Shown: in pieces, positions 6,980 to 15,615 of the stretch | Layout of the letters: every line of letters begins with the position of its first letter | Position numbering within the stretch: position 1 is the first letter of the stretch | DNA from: Clostridia bacterium | GTDB taxonomy: Bacteria > Bacillota > Clostridia > Oscillospirales > Acutalibacteraceae | NCBI GenBank assembly: GCA_900768035.1 | Contig: CAAGBH010000138.1 | Span: 1-28,055 of the forward strand | Length of the DNA: 28,055 nt | Direction: 5' to 3' | Made by a program: the position numbers and the translations under genes | Notes under the pieces: model-generated | Seen by the model: the letters and a program-made list of their open reading frames with translations, nothing else | Told to the model about the DNA's origin: nothing | Database searches by the model: none

Positions 6980-7939
6980 ATGTTTGAGAAAACGATTGAC
7001 ATTGAACGGATAGAGCAACTTGTCAATTTGTTTGGGAATTTTGATGAAAATATCAAGCAGATTGAGAAAAAATATTCCGTTAATATAACTTCTCACGGAA
7101 GTCAGATTAAAATCAAGGGCGATGTCAACGATGTTGTTAATGCCATTCGCACGATTGAATGTCTTATCGCTATGATAAATAAGGGTGAACAGATTACAAA
7201 TCAGAATATTAATTATGCGGTGTCGCTTGTTGAAGACGGCGAAGACGGTAAAATTGATAATCTGTTGGATGCTGATTGTGTTTGCATCACTTCAAAGGGC
7301 AAACCTGTAAAACCTAAAACCTTAGGTCAGAGGAAGTATGTTGAAGCCATTAAAAACAACACCATCACAATCGGTGTTGGTCCTGCAGGTACGGGTAAAA
7401 CCTATCTTGCGGTGGCACAGGCGGTTTCGGCTTTCAGGGCAAAACAGGTTAACCGAATTATTCTAACCCGACCTGCCGTTGAAGCGGGCGAAAGGTTAGG
7501 TTTTTTACCTGGGGATTTGCAACAGAAAATAGACCCTTATTTAAGACCGCTTTATGATGCGCTTTTTGATATGTTGGGAGCGGAAAACTTCCAAAAATGT
7601 CAGGAGCGGGGAGACATTGAGGTGGCGCCTTTGGCTTATATGCGCGGAAGAACTTTGGATGACAGTTTTATAATCCTTGACGAAGCGCAAAATACCACGA
7701 GCGAACAGATGAAAATGTTTTTAACCCGTTTAGGTTTCAATTCAAAAGCGGTTGTAACGGGTGATATCACCCAGATTGATTTACCCGACGGTAAAAAATC
7801 AGGTCTTAAAGACGCAATTAAAATTTTGAAAAACATTGACGATATTGCAATATCTCACCTTACGGGAAAAGATGTTGTTCGTCACAGATTAGTACAGGAA
7901 ATTATCAAGGCATACGAAAGAAGCGCAGACAGAAAATGA
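6980..7939 (+). CDS. phoH: PhoH-like ATPase
   Basis: A 319-residue cytosolic P-loop protein. The N-terminal ~75 residues form the KH-like domain usual for bacterial PhoH (ITSHGSQIKIKGD). The ATPase core carries Walker A GPAGTGKT at 134-141, TRPAVEAGERLGFLPGD at about 163-179 and Walker B IILDEAQN at 231-238. Members bind nucleotide and are linked by synteny to RNA metabolism, although the exact activity is unsettled. An AGGAGGG ribosome binding site supports the ATG. The stop overlaps the ybeY start (ATGA), so the two are translationally coupled. The length is normal. Confidence 0.93.
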   Translation: MFEKTIDIERIEQLVNLFGNFDENIKQIEKKYSVNITSHGSQIKIKGDVNDVVNAIRTIECLIAMINKGEQITNQNINYAVSLVEDGEDGKIDNLLDADCVCITSKGKPVKPKTLGQRKYVEAIKNNTITIGVGPAGTGKTYLAVAQAVSAFRAKQVNRIILTRPAVEAGERLGFLPGDLQQKIDPYLRPLYDALFDMLGAENFQKCQERGDIEVAPLAYMRGRTLDDSFIILDEAQNTTSEQMKMFLTRLGFNSKAVVTGDITQIDLPDGKKSGLKDAIKILKNIDDIAISHLTGKDVVRHRLVQEIIKAYERSADRK

Positions 7940-8418
7940 GTGTAAAAGTAGCAATAACAGTAAAAAACAAAGGGATTAAATTACCCACAGGCACACGATT
8001 GCTTATAAGAAAATCGTGTAATGCAACCCTTAAGTATGAGGGCATGGAAGAACAGTATGAAGTTGATGTGAGCATCGTTAACGATGATACTATAAAAGAA
8101 ATGAATCATGAGTTCAGAAATATAGATTCCTCAACAGATGTTTTGTCTTTCCCTTTAGGACAAGACGGTGTGTATGACAAGAATCCCGAAACCGATTTAT
8201 TTATGCTCGGCGATATTGTGATATCAATAGACCACGCATTGCATCAGGCCGATTTATACGGTCATTCGCTTGAAAGGGAAATCGCATTTTTGACAGTTCA
8301 TTCAATGCTTCATTTGTTGGGTTATGACCACGTAAACGGCGGTCTTGAACAGACAGTGATGCGAGAGAAAGAAGAAGCAATTCTCGATTTGTTGGGGCTT
8401 GCTATAAATAAAGTTTAA
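7936..8418 (+). CDS. ybeY: Endoribonuclease YbeY (16S rRNA maturation)
   Basis: A 160-residue metalloprotein with the family signature HSMLHLLGYDH. The zinc ligands are His122, His126 and His132, and the upstream motifs DVLSFPL (about 68-74) and LGDIVIS (about 91-97) are present. YbeY acts in 16S rRNA 3'-end processing and ribosome quality control in the cytosol. It overlaps phoH by four bases and is followed ten bases later by era, itself a 30S assembly GTPase. The dgkA and cdd genes often found between ybeY and era in Bacillus are absent. Confidence 0.95.
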   Translation: MSVKVAITVKNKGIKLPTGTRLLIRKSCNATLKYEGMEEQYEVDVSIVNDDTIKEMNHEFRNIDSSTDVLSFPLGQDGVYDKNPETDLFMLGDIVISIDHALHQADLYGHSLEREIAFLTVHSMLHLLGYDHVNGGLEQTVMREKEEAILDLLGLAINKV

Positions 8419-8428
8419 GGAAAAGAAA

Positions 8429-9349
8429 ATGAAAGAAACTTCTGCTTTTATAACAATTATAGGAAGACCAAATGTTGGAAAATCTTCTTTGATGAATAAG
8501 ATTTTGGGGCAAAAGGTTGCTATCGTGTCGGACAAGCCACAGACCACACGAACTAAAATTATGGGTATTAAAACCCAGAATGAAAATCAGTTGGTGTTTA
8601 TTGACACACCGGGTTTTCATAAGCCGAGAAATCAACTTGATAAAAATATGAATAAGGCCGTCGGTGACGGTATGAGCGATGTTGATGTTGCGGTATTGGT
8701 GGTTGAGGCTAACCCTAAGTTTGAGTTTGATGCTGAGAGTCTACCGCCGGCTGAAACAGAACTTATAAAAGAACTTAAAAAACGCAAGTTAAAAGCATTG
8801 CTTGTTATAAATAAAATCGACCTTTTGGAGAAAAAGGAAGATTTGCTTACAATGATTTTAGCCTATACAAATGCTTTTGATTTTGAAACGGTTGTTCCGC
8901 TTTCGGCAAGGACGGGCGATGGGGTTGAAATACTGCTTACAGAACTTAAAAAGTATTCCAAAGAATCACCCCATTATTTTCCCGATGATGATATTACCGA
9001 CCAACCTGAAAAGGTTATGGTTGCCGAAATGATAAGGGAAAAGTTACTTCGTACTTTGAATAAAGAAGTACCTCACGGAATAGCGGTCGATTTGGAGCGC
9101 TTTTTCGAAAGAGACACTAAAGACGGTGAGCCGATTGTTGAAGTGGAAGCCACAATTATATGCGAAAAAGAATCCCATAAAGGTATCATTATTGGCAAAA
9201 ACGGTGTGATGCTTAAAAAAATTGGAACAATGGCTCGAAAAGAAATTGAAGAATTTTTCGGCATTAAGGCAACTGTAAAATTATGGGTAAAAGTTAAGGA
9301 AGATTGGCGTAACAGACAGGGTTTGATTCATACCTTCGGTTTAGACTAA
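8429..9349 (+). CDS. era: GTPase Era
   Basis: A 306-residue GTPase with all G motifs: G1 GRPNVGKS (12-19), a G2 region with TTRTKIMG, G3 DTPGF, G4 NKID and G5 SAR. The C-terminal KH domain contains the GxxG loop in IIIGKNGVMLKKIG. Era binds 16S rRNA and helps assemble the 30S subunit. The ending (KVKEDWRNRQGLIHTFGLD) is family-typical, so the protein is complete. An AAGGAAAAG site precedes the ATG. Confidence 0.96.
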   Translation: MKETSAFITIIGRPNVGKSSLMNKILGQKVAIVSDKPQTTRTKIMGIKTQNENQLVFIDTPGFHKPRNQLDKNMNKAVGDGMSDVDVAVLVVEANPKFEFDAESLPPAETELIKELKKRKLKALLVINKIDLLEKKEDLLTMILAYTNAFDFETVVPLSARTGDGVEILLTELKKYSKESPHYFPDDDITDQPEKVMVAEMIREKLLRTLNKEVPHGIAVDLERFFERDTKDGEPIVEVEATIICEKESHKGIIIGKNGVMLKKIGTMARKEIEEFFGIKATVKLWVKVKEDWRNRQGLIHTFGLD

Positions 9350-9374
9350 TTTTTACCTTTTATATTTTAAAAAT

Positions 9375-9400
9375 ATCACCTAAAACTATTTTTAGGTGAT
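9375..9400 (+). promoter_or_regulatory. Hairpin covering the ribosome binding site of the yqzL-like gene
   Basis: A perfect 11-base stem, atcacctaaaa (9375-9385) with ttttaggtgat (9390-9400), has a 4-base loop. The right arm contains AGGTGAT, the only good ribosome binding site for the ATG at 9404. No T-run follows on the plus strand, so it is not a plus-strand terminator. It could limit translation of the small gene or stabilise the processed mRNA after era. Confidence 0.55.
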
Positions 9401-9403
9401 AAA

Positions 9404-9568
9404 ATGGATATGGAAAAAACTTGGCTTCGCTTTCAGAAAAGCGGTAAAGTCAGCGATTATTTGGATTTTGTAAACTCTTGCAAGGAGAATGAAATAAGTG
9501 ACGGAAGTACAAACTCGTTTTACAACCGAAGCGCTTGTTATAAAGGAAATGAATGTAGGGGAGAGTGA
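9404..9568 (+). CDS. YqzL-like small protein
   Basis: A 54-residue protein starting MDMEKTWLRFQKSGKVSDYL. The pattern TWxxFxxxGxVxDYLxF matches the short YqzL family encoded between era and recO in Bacillus and related bacteria, the same location as here. The ATG has AGGTGAT at 9394-9400. The last 24 codons overlap the recO start in another frame by 71 bases, so the C-terminal part (from about residue 31) may be an unconstrained extension. The function of YqzL is not established. Confidence rests on position plus the short N-terminal match. Confidence 0.55.
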   Translation: MDMEKTWLRFQKSGKVSDYLDFVNSCKENEISDGSTNSFYNRSACYKGNECRGE

Positions 9569-10253
9569 CCGTTTGGTTACTCTCTTCACGCGCGACTATG
9601 GGATAATCAGAGCCTTTGCGAGCGGCGCTAAAAACTTAAAATCTAAAAAAGGTTCGGCTACCTCTTTGCTTACATACGCAAGTTTTACAATTAAGAAGAA
9701 AAATGACAGTTACCGCATTTATGAGGCAACGCCGATTTCGGTGTTTTTCGGAGCAGGCAGTGATATTGAGGTTTTAACGCTGTCGCAATATTTTTGCGAA
9801 TTGGCTAATGAATTTGCCGTATCCGGAACACCTAATGAGGAGTTTTTGCGTCTTATTTTAAATTCGCTTCATTTTTTAACAAAAGAAAAACGCTATCCCC
9901 CTTTAATAAAGGCGATAACGGAACTTCGGGTTGCGGTGATTTCGGGTTATACGCCAAATTTGATTGCTTGCGATAGTTGCGGTAAATTTGAAGACGATAT
10001 TATGTTTTTAGATTTAAACGATGGTGATTTGCATTGCTCCGACTGTCATAAGGGCGCTAACAGCAGAGCGATTGACCGAACTATTTTAAGCGCTATGCGA
10101 CATATTGTTTTTTCCGAGTTTCGCAATTTGTATTCTTTTGAAATACCTAATGATAGAGCCAAGATTTTAGCAGATATTACGGGAGAATATATTACGGTGC
10201 AAACAGACCACCGTTTTTCAACTTTAGAATTTTACAACAGTATTAAGGAGTAA
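9498..10253 (+). CDS. recO: DNA repair protein RecO
   Basis: A 251-residue recombination mediator. The N-terminal OB-fold begins TRFTTEALVIKEMNVGESDRLVTLFTRDYG, the usual RecO opening. The C-terminal helical part carries a CxxC...CxxC zinc site (CDSCGKF and LHCSDCHKG). RecO works with RecR and RecF to load RecA on SSB-coated single-stranded DNA. The start is GTG at 9498, with AAGGAG ten bases upstream, inside the yqzL-like gene. mutS2 starts three bases after the stop. Confidence 0.92.
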   Translation: MTEVQTRFTTEALVIKEMNVGESDRLVTLFTRDYGIIRAFASGAKNLKSKKGSATSLLTYASFTIKKKNDSYRIYEATPISVFFGAGSDIEVLTLSQYFCELANEFAVSGTPNEEFLRLILNSLHFLTKEKRYPPLIKAITELRVAVISGYTPNLIACDSCGKFEDDIMFLDLNDGDLHCSDCHKGANSRAIDRTILSAMRHIVFSEFRNLYSFEIPNDRAKILADITGEYITVQTDHRFSTLEFYNSIKE

Positions 10254-10256
10254 AAA

Positions 10257-12644
10257 ATGTCAGGTATCGAGCGCTGTTTAAAAACATTAGAACTTGATAA
10301 AATTTTAGAATTATTAGCAAACGAAGCCACCATTGAAGATGCAAAAAGGTCGGCTTTGGAAATTATACCAAAAACTGATTTTCAATCGGTTGAAGAATTG
10401 CTTTTTAATACTTATGACGCTTATACTTTTATGGCAAGATATTCAGCGCCGTCTTTTGGAACGGCTAAAAATGTATCGGTACCGCTTAATAGAGCCAACG
10501 CTTCGGCGGTGCTTTCAATGAGAGAACTTCTTGATATTGCTGAAACGCTGCGTGTTATACGCTCGGTTAAAGAGTGGAGAAATAACTGTTCGGGTATGGA
10601 AAAAACCTCGCTTGAAGTTTATTTTGATACTTTAGTTGCTAATAAATATCTTGAAGAAAAAATTAATTTTGCAATAAAAAACGAGGAAGAATTAAATGAT
10701 AATGCATCACCGACGCTTTATGATATCCGCCGAAAAATCATTGCAAAATCGGCGAAAATTAGAGATAGTCTTGAAAAAATTGTAAAGGGTCCTACTGCAA
10801 AATATTTGCAAGAAGCGATTATCACTCAGCGTGACGGAAGATTTGTAGTACCCCTTAAAGCCGAACATAAAGGTCAGATTAGCGGTATTTTGCACGATAC
10901 TTCGTCAACCGGTTCTACCATTTTTATAGAGCCTATGACGGTGGTTGAAACCAATAACGAAATCAGGGTTTTGAAACTTCGTGAAAGGGAAGAAATCGAC
11001 CGTATTTTAGCAGAACTGTCTTCAGAGGCAGGCAGTTTTGCCGATAGTATTATTACTTCATTTTCTGCTTTGGCAGAACTTAATTTAATTTTTGCCAAAG
11101 CAAAACTTTCATATAAAATGAAAGCCGTCAAGCCTCAAATTAACACAAAAGGTTTTACTTATTTAAAAAATGCAAGGCATCCGCTTATTAACTATAAAAC
11201 GGTTGTGCCGATAACAGTGGAACTTGGAAAAGATTATAATACCTTGGTTATAACAGGCCCTAACACAGGCGGTAAAACAGTAACCCTTAAAACCATCGGT
11301 CTTTTAACGTTAATGACGATGTGCGGTCTTATGATTCCGGCAGATGACGGTAGTGAGGTTACAGTTTACAGTAAGGTATTTGCTGATATTGGTGATGAAC
11401 AGAGTATTGAGCAGTCGCTCTCAACTTTTTCGTCGCATATGGTTAATATAATTTCAATCTTAGATTCTGCTGATAGTGATTCGTTGGTGCTTTTTGATGA
11501 ACTTTGTGCCGGCACAGACCCTATAGAAGGCGCTGCCCTTGCAAAAGCGATTTTAATGCGTCTTTCGGCTTACGGTTCAAAGGTGGTTGCCACCACACAC
11601 TATCCTGAACTTAAGTCTTACGCTATCGATGCCGAGCGGGTGGAAAATGCATCTTGCGAATTTGATGTTTCTACCCTTAAACCCACATACCGTCTTATAA
11701 TCGGTATGCCGGGGCGGTCTAATGCATTTGCGATTTCGGGCAAATTAGGTCTTGACAGTTCTGTGATAGAAACTGCAAAAGAACAGGTTAAAGATGAAGA
11801 TATCCGTTTTGAACGGGTGGTTGCCTCTTTAGAAATGGCAAGAAAAAAAGCCGAAAAGGAAGAAAATGAGGTTAGAAAACTTCGTTTTGAACTTGCCGAG
11901 GCTAAGAAAAAAAGCGACCAAAGAGAGCACGAATTACAGATAAAAGTTGACAAACTGATGGAACAAACCCGTCAGAAAGCAAATGATATTATCGAGAATG
12001 CAAGATATAAGTCTTCACTTCTTTTAAACAGGCTTGAAGAAATGAAAAAGGAAATGAACGCCGAAAATTCTGCTAAAATGGCAGAAAAGGCAAGAGGTCT
12101 TTATAAATCTTCATTAAAAGAAATGGAAGACGAGGCAGACCCTGTTGTTTCTAAAAAAGCGGTTGGCGAAAAGGTTGAAAATCTTAATAAAGGCGATATT
12201 GTGGTTGTAAGCGATATTAACCGAGATGCTACTGTTATTGAGGTTAAGCCTGAAAAGAAACAAGCCTTTGTTATGTCGGGTTCAATTAAAATGTGGGTGG
12301 ATTTTGATAATCTGAGATTAAAATCAAAATATGCTGTGACTACCGAGGTTAAGAAAACAAGAAATGTTACGGGAATAAAATCCCGCAAAGACCGTGTTGT
12401 TTCAGGTGAAATCGACTTACGGGGAATGTCAACCGATGAGGCGGTTTTAGAACTTGATTCATATATAGATAACGCTGTGCTTGGCGGTCTTGAGACCATC
12501 CGAATTATTCACGGAAAAGGTACAGGCGTTTTAAGAAAGAATATTCAAGCCTATCTTAAACGGCATAAAAATATCTCGTCTTACCGTTTGGGTACTTTCG
12601 GCGAGGGCGAGAGCGGTGTCACAATAGCGCAGATTGCACCGTAA
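10257..12644 (+). CDS. mutS2: MutS2 (Smr-domain MutS homologue)
   Basis: A 795-residue protein. The core and lever helices occupy about residues 1-300. The MutS-type ATPase carries Walker A GPNTGGKT at about 334-341, Walker B LVLFDELCAGTDP and the TTHYPELK motif. A long charged coiled coil follows (about 515-640), and a C-terminal Smr domain (about 718-795) shows the DLRG and HGKGTGVLR motifs. It lacks the mismatch-recognition domain of MutS1, as is normal. MutS2 suppresses recombination in some species and acts in ribosome rescue of collided ribosomes in Bacillus. It is coupled to recO by a 3-base gap with AAGGAG in the end of recO. Confidence 0.95.
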   Translation: MSGIERCLKTLELDKILELLANEATIEDAKRSALEIIPKTDFQSVEELLFNTYDAYTFMARYSAPSFGTAKNVSVPLNRANASAVLSMRELLDIAETLRVIRSVKEWRNNCSGMEKTSLEVYFDTLVANKYLEEKINFAIKNEEELNDNASPTLYDIRRKIIAKSAKIRDSLEKIVKGPTAKYLQEAIITQRDGRFVVPLKAEHKGQISGILHDTSSTGSTIFIEPMTVVETNNEIRVLKLREREEIDRILAELSSEAGSFADSIITSFSALAELNLIFAKAKLSYKMKAVKPQINTKGFTYLKNARHPLINYKTVVPITVELGKDYNTLVITGPNTGGKTVTLKTIGLLTLMTMCGLMIPADDGSEVTVYSKVFADIGDEQSIEQSLSTFSSHMVNIISILDSADSDSLVLFDELCAGTDPIEGAALAKAILMRLSAYGSKVVATTHYPELKSYAIDAERVENASCEFDVSTLKPTYRLIIGMPGRSNAFAISGKLGLDSSVIETAKEQVKDEDIRFERVVASLEMARKKAEKEENEVRKLRFELAEAKKKSDQREHELQIKVDKLMEQTRQKANDIIENARYKSSLLLNRLEEMKKEMNAENSAKMAEKARGLYKSSLKEMEDEADPVVSKKAVGEKVENLNKGDIVVVSDINRDATVIEVKPEKKQAFVMSGSIKMWVDFDNLRLKSKYAVTTEVKKTRNVTGIKSRKDRVVSGEIDLRGMSTDEAVLELDSYIDNAVLGGLETIRIIHGKGTGVLRKNIQAYLKRHKNISSYRLGTFGEGESGVTIAQIAP

Positions 12645-12696
12645 TAATGAATAAAAAAATATTATTTTCCCATAATTTATGTTAAAGGGTGATGTT

Positions 12697-13800
12697 ATGA
12701 AAAAATATGATTATCTTTTAATAGGCGCAGGTCTTTTTTCGGCTGTGTTTGCCCATAGGGCAACAAAAGCGGGCAAAAGTTGTCTTGTTATAGAAAAAAG
12801 AGACCACTTGGGCGGTAATATTTACTGTGAAAATGTTGAGGGTATTAATGTTCATAAATACGGCGCTCACATTTTCCATACAAGCAACCGCAGGGTGTGG
12901 GAGTTTGTGACAAATGTTGCTGAGTTTAACCGATATACGAACTGTCCTGTTGCTAATTATAAGGGTGAAATGTATAACCTGCCTTTTAATATGAACACTT
13001 TCAGCAAAATGTGGGGAATAAGCACACCGAGTGAGGCAAAAGAGATTATCGAAAAACAACGTACCAAGATTTCAGGAGAGCCTAAAAACCTCGAAGAACA
13101 GGCTATCAGCCTTGTTGGTGAAGATATTTATATTAAACTTATAAAAGGTTATACTGAAAAACAGTGGGGAAGAAGTTGCAGCGAACTTCCGTCTTTCATA
13201 ATTAAGCGTCTTCCCGTGCGGTACACCTATGATAATAACTATTTTAATGATTTATATCAGGGAATCCCTATAGGCGGTTATAATGTTATTATAAATAAAC
13301 TCTTTGAGGGTTGCGATGTAATTCTCAATACTGATTATAATTCCGACCGCGAGAAGTTTGACAGTATGGCAGAAACTAAACTTTACACAGGTACGCTTGA
13401 TTCATTGTTTGACTATAAATTGGGCAAATTGGAATACCGCAGTTTGAAATTTGAAACCGAAACCCTTGATACTGATAATTATCAGGGTGTTGCAGTTGTT
13501 AATTATACTGAAAGGGAAATACCTTATACCCGAATTATTGAGCATAAGCATTTTGAGTATGCCAACACTCCTAAAACCGTAATAACAAAGGAATACTCTA
13601 TTGATTGGGATGACACTAAAGAACCGTATTATCCTGTTAATGACGAGAAAAACACAAAACTTTTCGAGCAGTATAAAGAACTTGCAAATGAGAAGAAAGA
13701 TATGATTTTCGGCGGAAGGCTTGCTGAATATAAGTATTACGATATGGATAAGGTAATAGAATCTGCGTTAAATCTTGCAGACAGGGAGTTTAATGTATGA
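12697..13800 (+). CDS. glf: UDP-galactopyranose mutase
   Basis: A 367-residue flavoenzyme that converts UDP-galactopyranose to UDP-galactofuranose. Visible motifs are the N-terminal FAD-binding GAGLFSAVFAHRA, EKRDHLGGNIY, HKYGAHIFHT, the substrate-lid region YTEKQWGRSCSELP, and RLPVRYTYDNNYFNDLYQGIPIGGY. The C-terminus has the GRLAEYKYYDMD motif for flavin and pyrophosphate contacts. I chose the ATG at 12697 because AGGGTGAT lies just upstream; an in-frame ATG at 12679 has no such site. The stop overlaps the next gene by four bases. It indicates a galactofuranose-containing surface glycan. Confidence 0.93.
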   Translation: MKKYDYLLIGAGLFSAVFAHRATKAGKSCLVIEKRDHLGGNIYCENVEGINVHKYGAHIFHTSNRRVWEFVTNVAEFNRYTNCPVANYKGEMYNLPFNMNTFSKMWGISTPSEAKEIIEKQRTKISGEPKNLEEQAISLVGEDIYIKLIKGYTEKQWGRSCSELPSFIIKRLPVRYTYDNNYFNDLYQGIPIGGYNVIINKLFEGCDVILNTDYNSDREKFDSMAETKLYTGTLDSLFDYKLGKLEYRSLKFETETLDTDNYQGVAVVNYTEREIPYTRIIEHKHFEYANTPKTVITKEYSIDWDDTKEPYYPVNDEKNTKLFEQYKELANEKKDMIFGGRLAEYKYYDMDKVIESALNLADREFNV

Positions 13801-14855
13801 AAGATGCAAAAGTAAGTATAATAATGCCTGTTTACGGCGTGGAAGACTATGTTGGAAAATCTATTGAGAGTATTGAGGCGCAGACTTTTACTAACTGGGA
13901 ATTATTGGCTGTAGATGACGGCTCGCCAGATAAAAGCGGTGAGGTTTGTGACGCTTATGCCGAGAAAGACCCTCGTATAAAGGTTATTCATAAGGAAAAT
14001 GGCGGTGCGCCGAGCGCCCGTAATGTTGCTATAGATAAAGCCGATGGCGATTATTTATACTTTATGGATTCGGATGATTGGACCGAAAAAACAATGCTCG
14101 AAGATATGGTTAAAATAGCCGAAGAAAACAACAGCCAACTTGTTGTTGCAGGGTATTATATTGATACTTACTATAACGATACCGAAAAATATACTCAAGA
14201 ACAGTCGGTACCGTCAAAAGTGTTTGAAAGCCAACAAGAGTTCCGTGAAAATGCACACAAACTGTTTGACCAAAATTTGTTATATACCCCTTGGAATAAA
14301 CTTTTCAAAGCGGATTATATCAAGCAAAATAAATTATATTTTCCAAACACATTTTGGGATGATTTCCCGTTTAATCTGAGTGTTATAGCCGATATCGAGA
14401 GAGTGGCTGTAACCGATAAAAAATATTATCATTTTATCCGCAAAAGAGCCGAATCTGAAACCGCTAAATACAGAAGCGATATGTATGACAAGCGTGAAGA
14501 AGAAAACGGCTGGCTTATTAATTTATATAAAAAGTGGGGTGTATCTTCACCCGAAATTGACGAGTTTTTAGGAAGAAGATATATCGAGCGTATTATCGGA
14601 TGTATTGAAAACGTCACAAACAAAAACTGCACTTTATCTGCTAAAGAGAAAAAGCAAGAAATCAAAAAAATGATTTCAAATGTGGCGGTTAAAGATGCCG
14701 TAAGAACTGCAAAACCCAATTCAAACTATATGAAGTTAATGTTAATGCCTATAAAATGGAATAATGTTGGTTTAACATATCTTGAAGGAAATGTGATTTC
14801 TTTCATAAAGAGCAGAAACACTAAGGTATTTGCAAAATTAAAGGCGAAAAGATAA
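13797..14855 (+). CDS. Family 2 glycosyltransferase
   Basis: A 352-residue GT-A fold enzyme. The N-terminal domain (about residues 5-110) opens VSIIMPVYGVEDYVGKSIESI, has the nucleotide-binding VDDGSPDKS and ENGGAPSARN motifs, and the metal-binding DSDD at about 91-94. The C-terminal half is variable and sets the acceptor, so the sugar cannot be read. It overlaps glf by ATGA. Given that neighbour it may transfer galactofuranose, but this is inference. There is no membrane span, so it is probably a peripheral cytoplasmic-face enzyme. Confidence 0.88.
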   Translation: MKDAKVSIIMPVYGVEDYVGKSIESIEAQTFTNWELLAVDDGSPDKSGEVCDAYAEKDPRIKVIHKENGGAPSARNVAIDKADGDYLYFMDSDDWTEKTMLEDMVKIAEENNSQLVVAGYYIDTYYNDTEKYTQEQSVPSKVFESQQEFRENAHKLFDQNLLYTPWNKLFKADYIKQNKLYFPNTFWDDFPFNLSVIADIERVAVTDKKYYHFIRKRAESETAKYRSDMYDKREEENGWLINLYKKWGVSSPEIDEFLGRRYIERIIGCIENVTNKNCTLSAKEKKQEIKKMISNVAVKDAVRTAKPNSNYMKLMLMPIKWNNVGLTYLEGNVISFIKSRNTKVFAKLKAKR

Positions 14856-14859
14856 AATT

Positions 14860-14883
14860 AAAACCACCCGAAAGGGTGGTTTT
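14860..14883. terminator. Shared terminator of the two convergent envelope operons
   Basis: A perfect 10-base stem, aaaaccaccc (14860-14869) with gggtggtttt (14874-14883), is closed by a GAAA tetraloop. It lies four bases after the glycosyltransferase stop and four bases beyond the stop of the ABC ATPase gene that approaches from the minus strand. It is followed by T-rich sequence on both sides. Confidence 0.85.
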
Positions 14884-14887
14884 GGTT

Positions 14888-15613
14888 TTACATAGATTTT
14901 TCGTATGCGGATAAGACTTCTTCGGTATCGCCTAACATTTTGATTTCGCCGTTGTGAAGCCAAAGCATTTTGGTGCACAGTTTTCTTAGTGTGCTTAAAC
15001 TGTGGGAGACAATCATAACTGTATGGTCAGAATCGTTAATAAGTTCCTTCATTTTAGCGGTGCTTTTCTTTTTGAAATGCTCGTCACCCACGCTAAAAAC
15101 TTCATCAATAAGGATAATATCGGTCTCTAAAAAGGCGGTAATAGAAAATGCCAATTTAGAGTGCATACCCTTTGAATAGGTTTTAATCGGTTTGTCTATA
15201 AATTCGCCGAGTTCGGAAAATTCAATAATTTCGGGCATTTTTTCACGAATTTTTTCTTCGGTGAAACCGTGAAGTAAACCGTTGAGCACGATGTTTTCAC
15301 GCCCGCTCATATTGTTTTGGAACCCTGCACCGATTGAAAGAAGTGATACTCTTTGGTTATTTAATTCAATCGTACCGCTGTCTGCGGCGAAAATTCCTGC
15401 AACTGTGTTAAGCAGGGTTGATTTACCGCTTCCGTTTTTGCCGATAATTCCAAGAATTTCACCTTTTTCTATGTCAAGCGAAATACCTTTTAAAGCGTGA
15501 AAAGATTTAACCTTTTGCCCTTGCCCTTTAAAGAGCATTTTCTTAACAGAATAAGCGCTGATTTCTTTATATTTGACATGAAGGTCTTTTATACTGATTG
15601 CAATATTTTCCAT
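14888..15613 (-). CDS. Polysaccharide/teichoic acid ABC exporter, ATP-binding protein
   Basis: A 241-residue ATPase of the TagH/Wzt family. Walker A GKNGSGKST is at 58-66, the signature YSKGM at 146-150, Walker B IILIDE at 166-171, and the switch histidine is in VSHS. The N-terminal extension before the first strand (HVKYKEISAYSVKKMLFKG) is typical of polysaccharide exporters. It ends without the carbohydrate-binding C-terminal domain found in some Wzt proteins, so export is probably not controlled by chain-end recognition. It follows the permease gene by two bases and is the last gene of the operon. Confidence 0.9.
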   Translation of the reverse strand: MENIAISIKDLHVKYKEISAYSVKKMLFKGQGQKVKSFHALKGISLDIEKGEILGIIGKNGSGKSTLLNTVAGIFAADSGTIELNNQRVSLLSIGAGFQNNMSGRENIVLNGLLHGFTEEKIREKMPEIIEFSELGEFIDKPIKTYSKGMHSKLAFSITAFLETDIILIDEVFSVGDEHFKKKSTAKMKELINDSDHTVMIVSHSLSTLRKLCTKMLWLHNGEIKMLGDTEEVLSAYEKSM

Positions 15614-15615
15614 AA

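Noticed and set aside
9375..9400. Rho-independent terminator after era
   Set aside because: No T-run follows the stem on the plus strand (aaaatgg follows) and the arm holds a ribosome binding site. A weak minus-strand terminator is possible but has no gene to serve.
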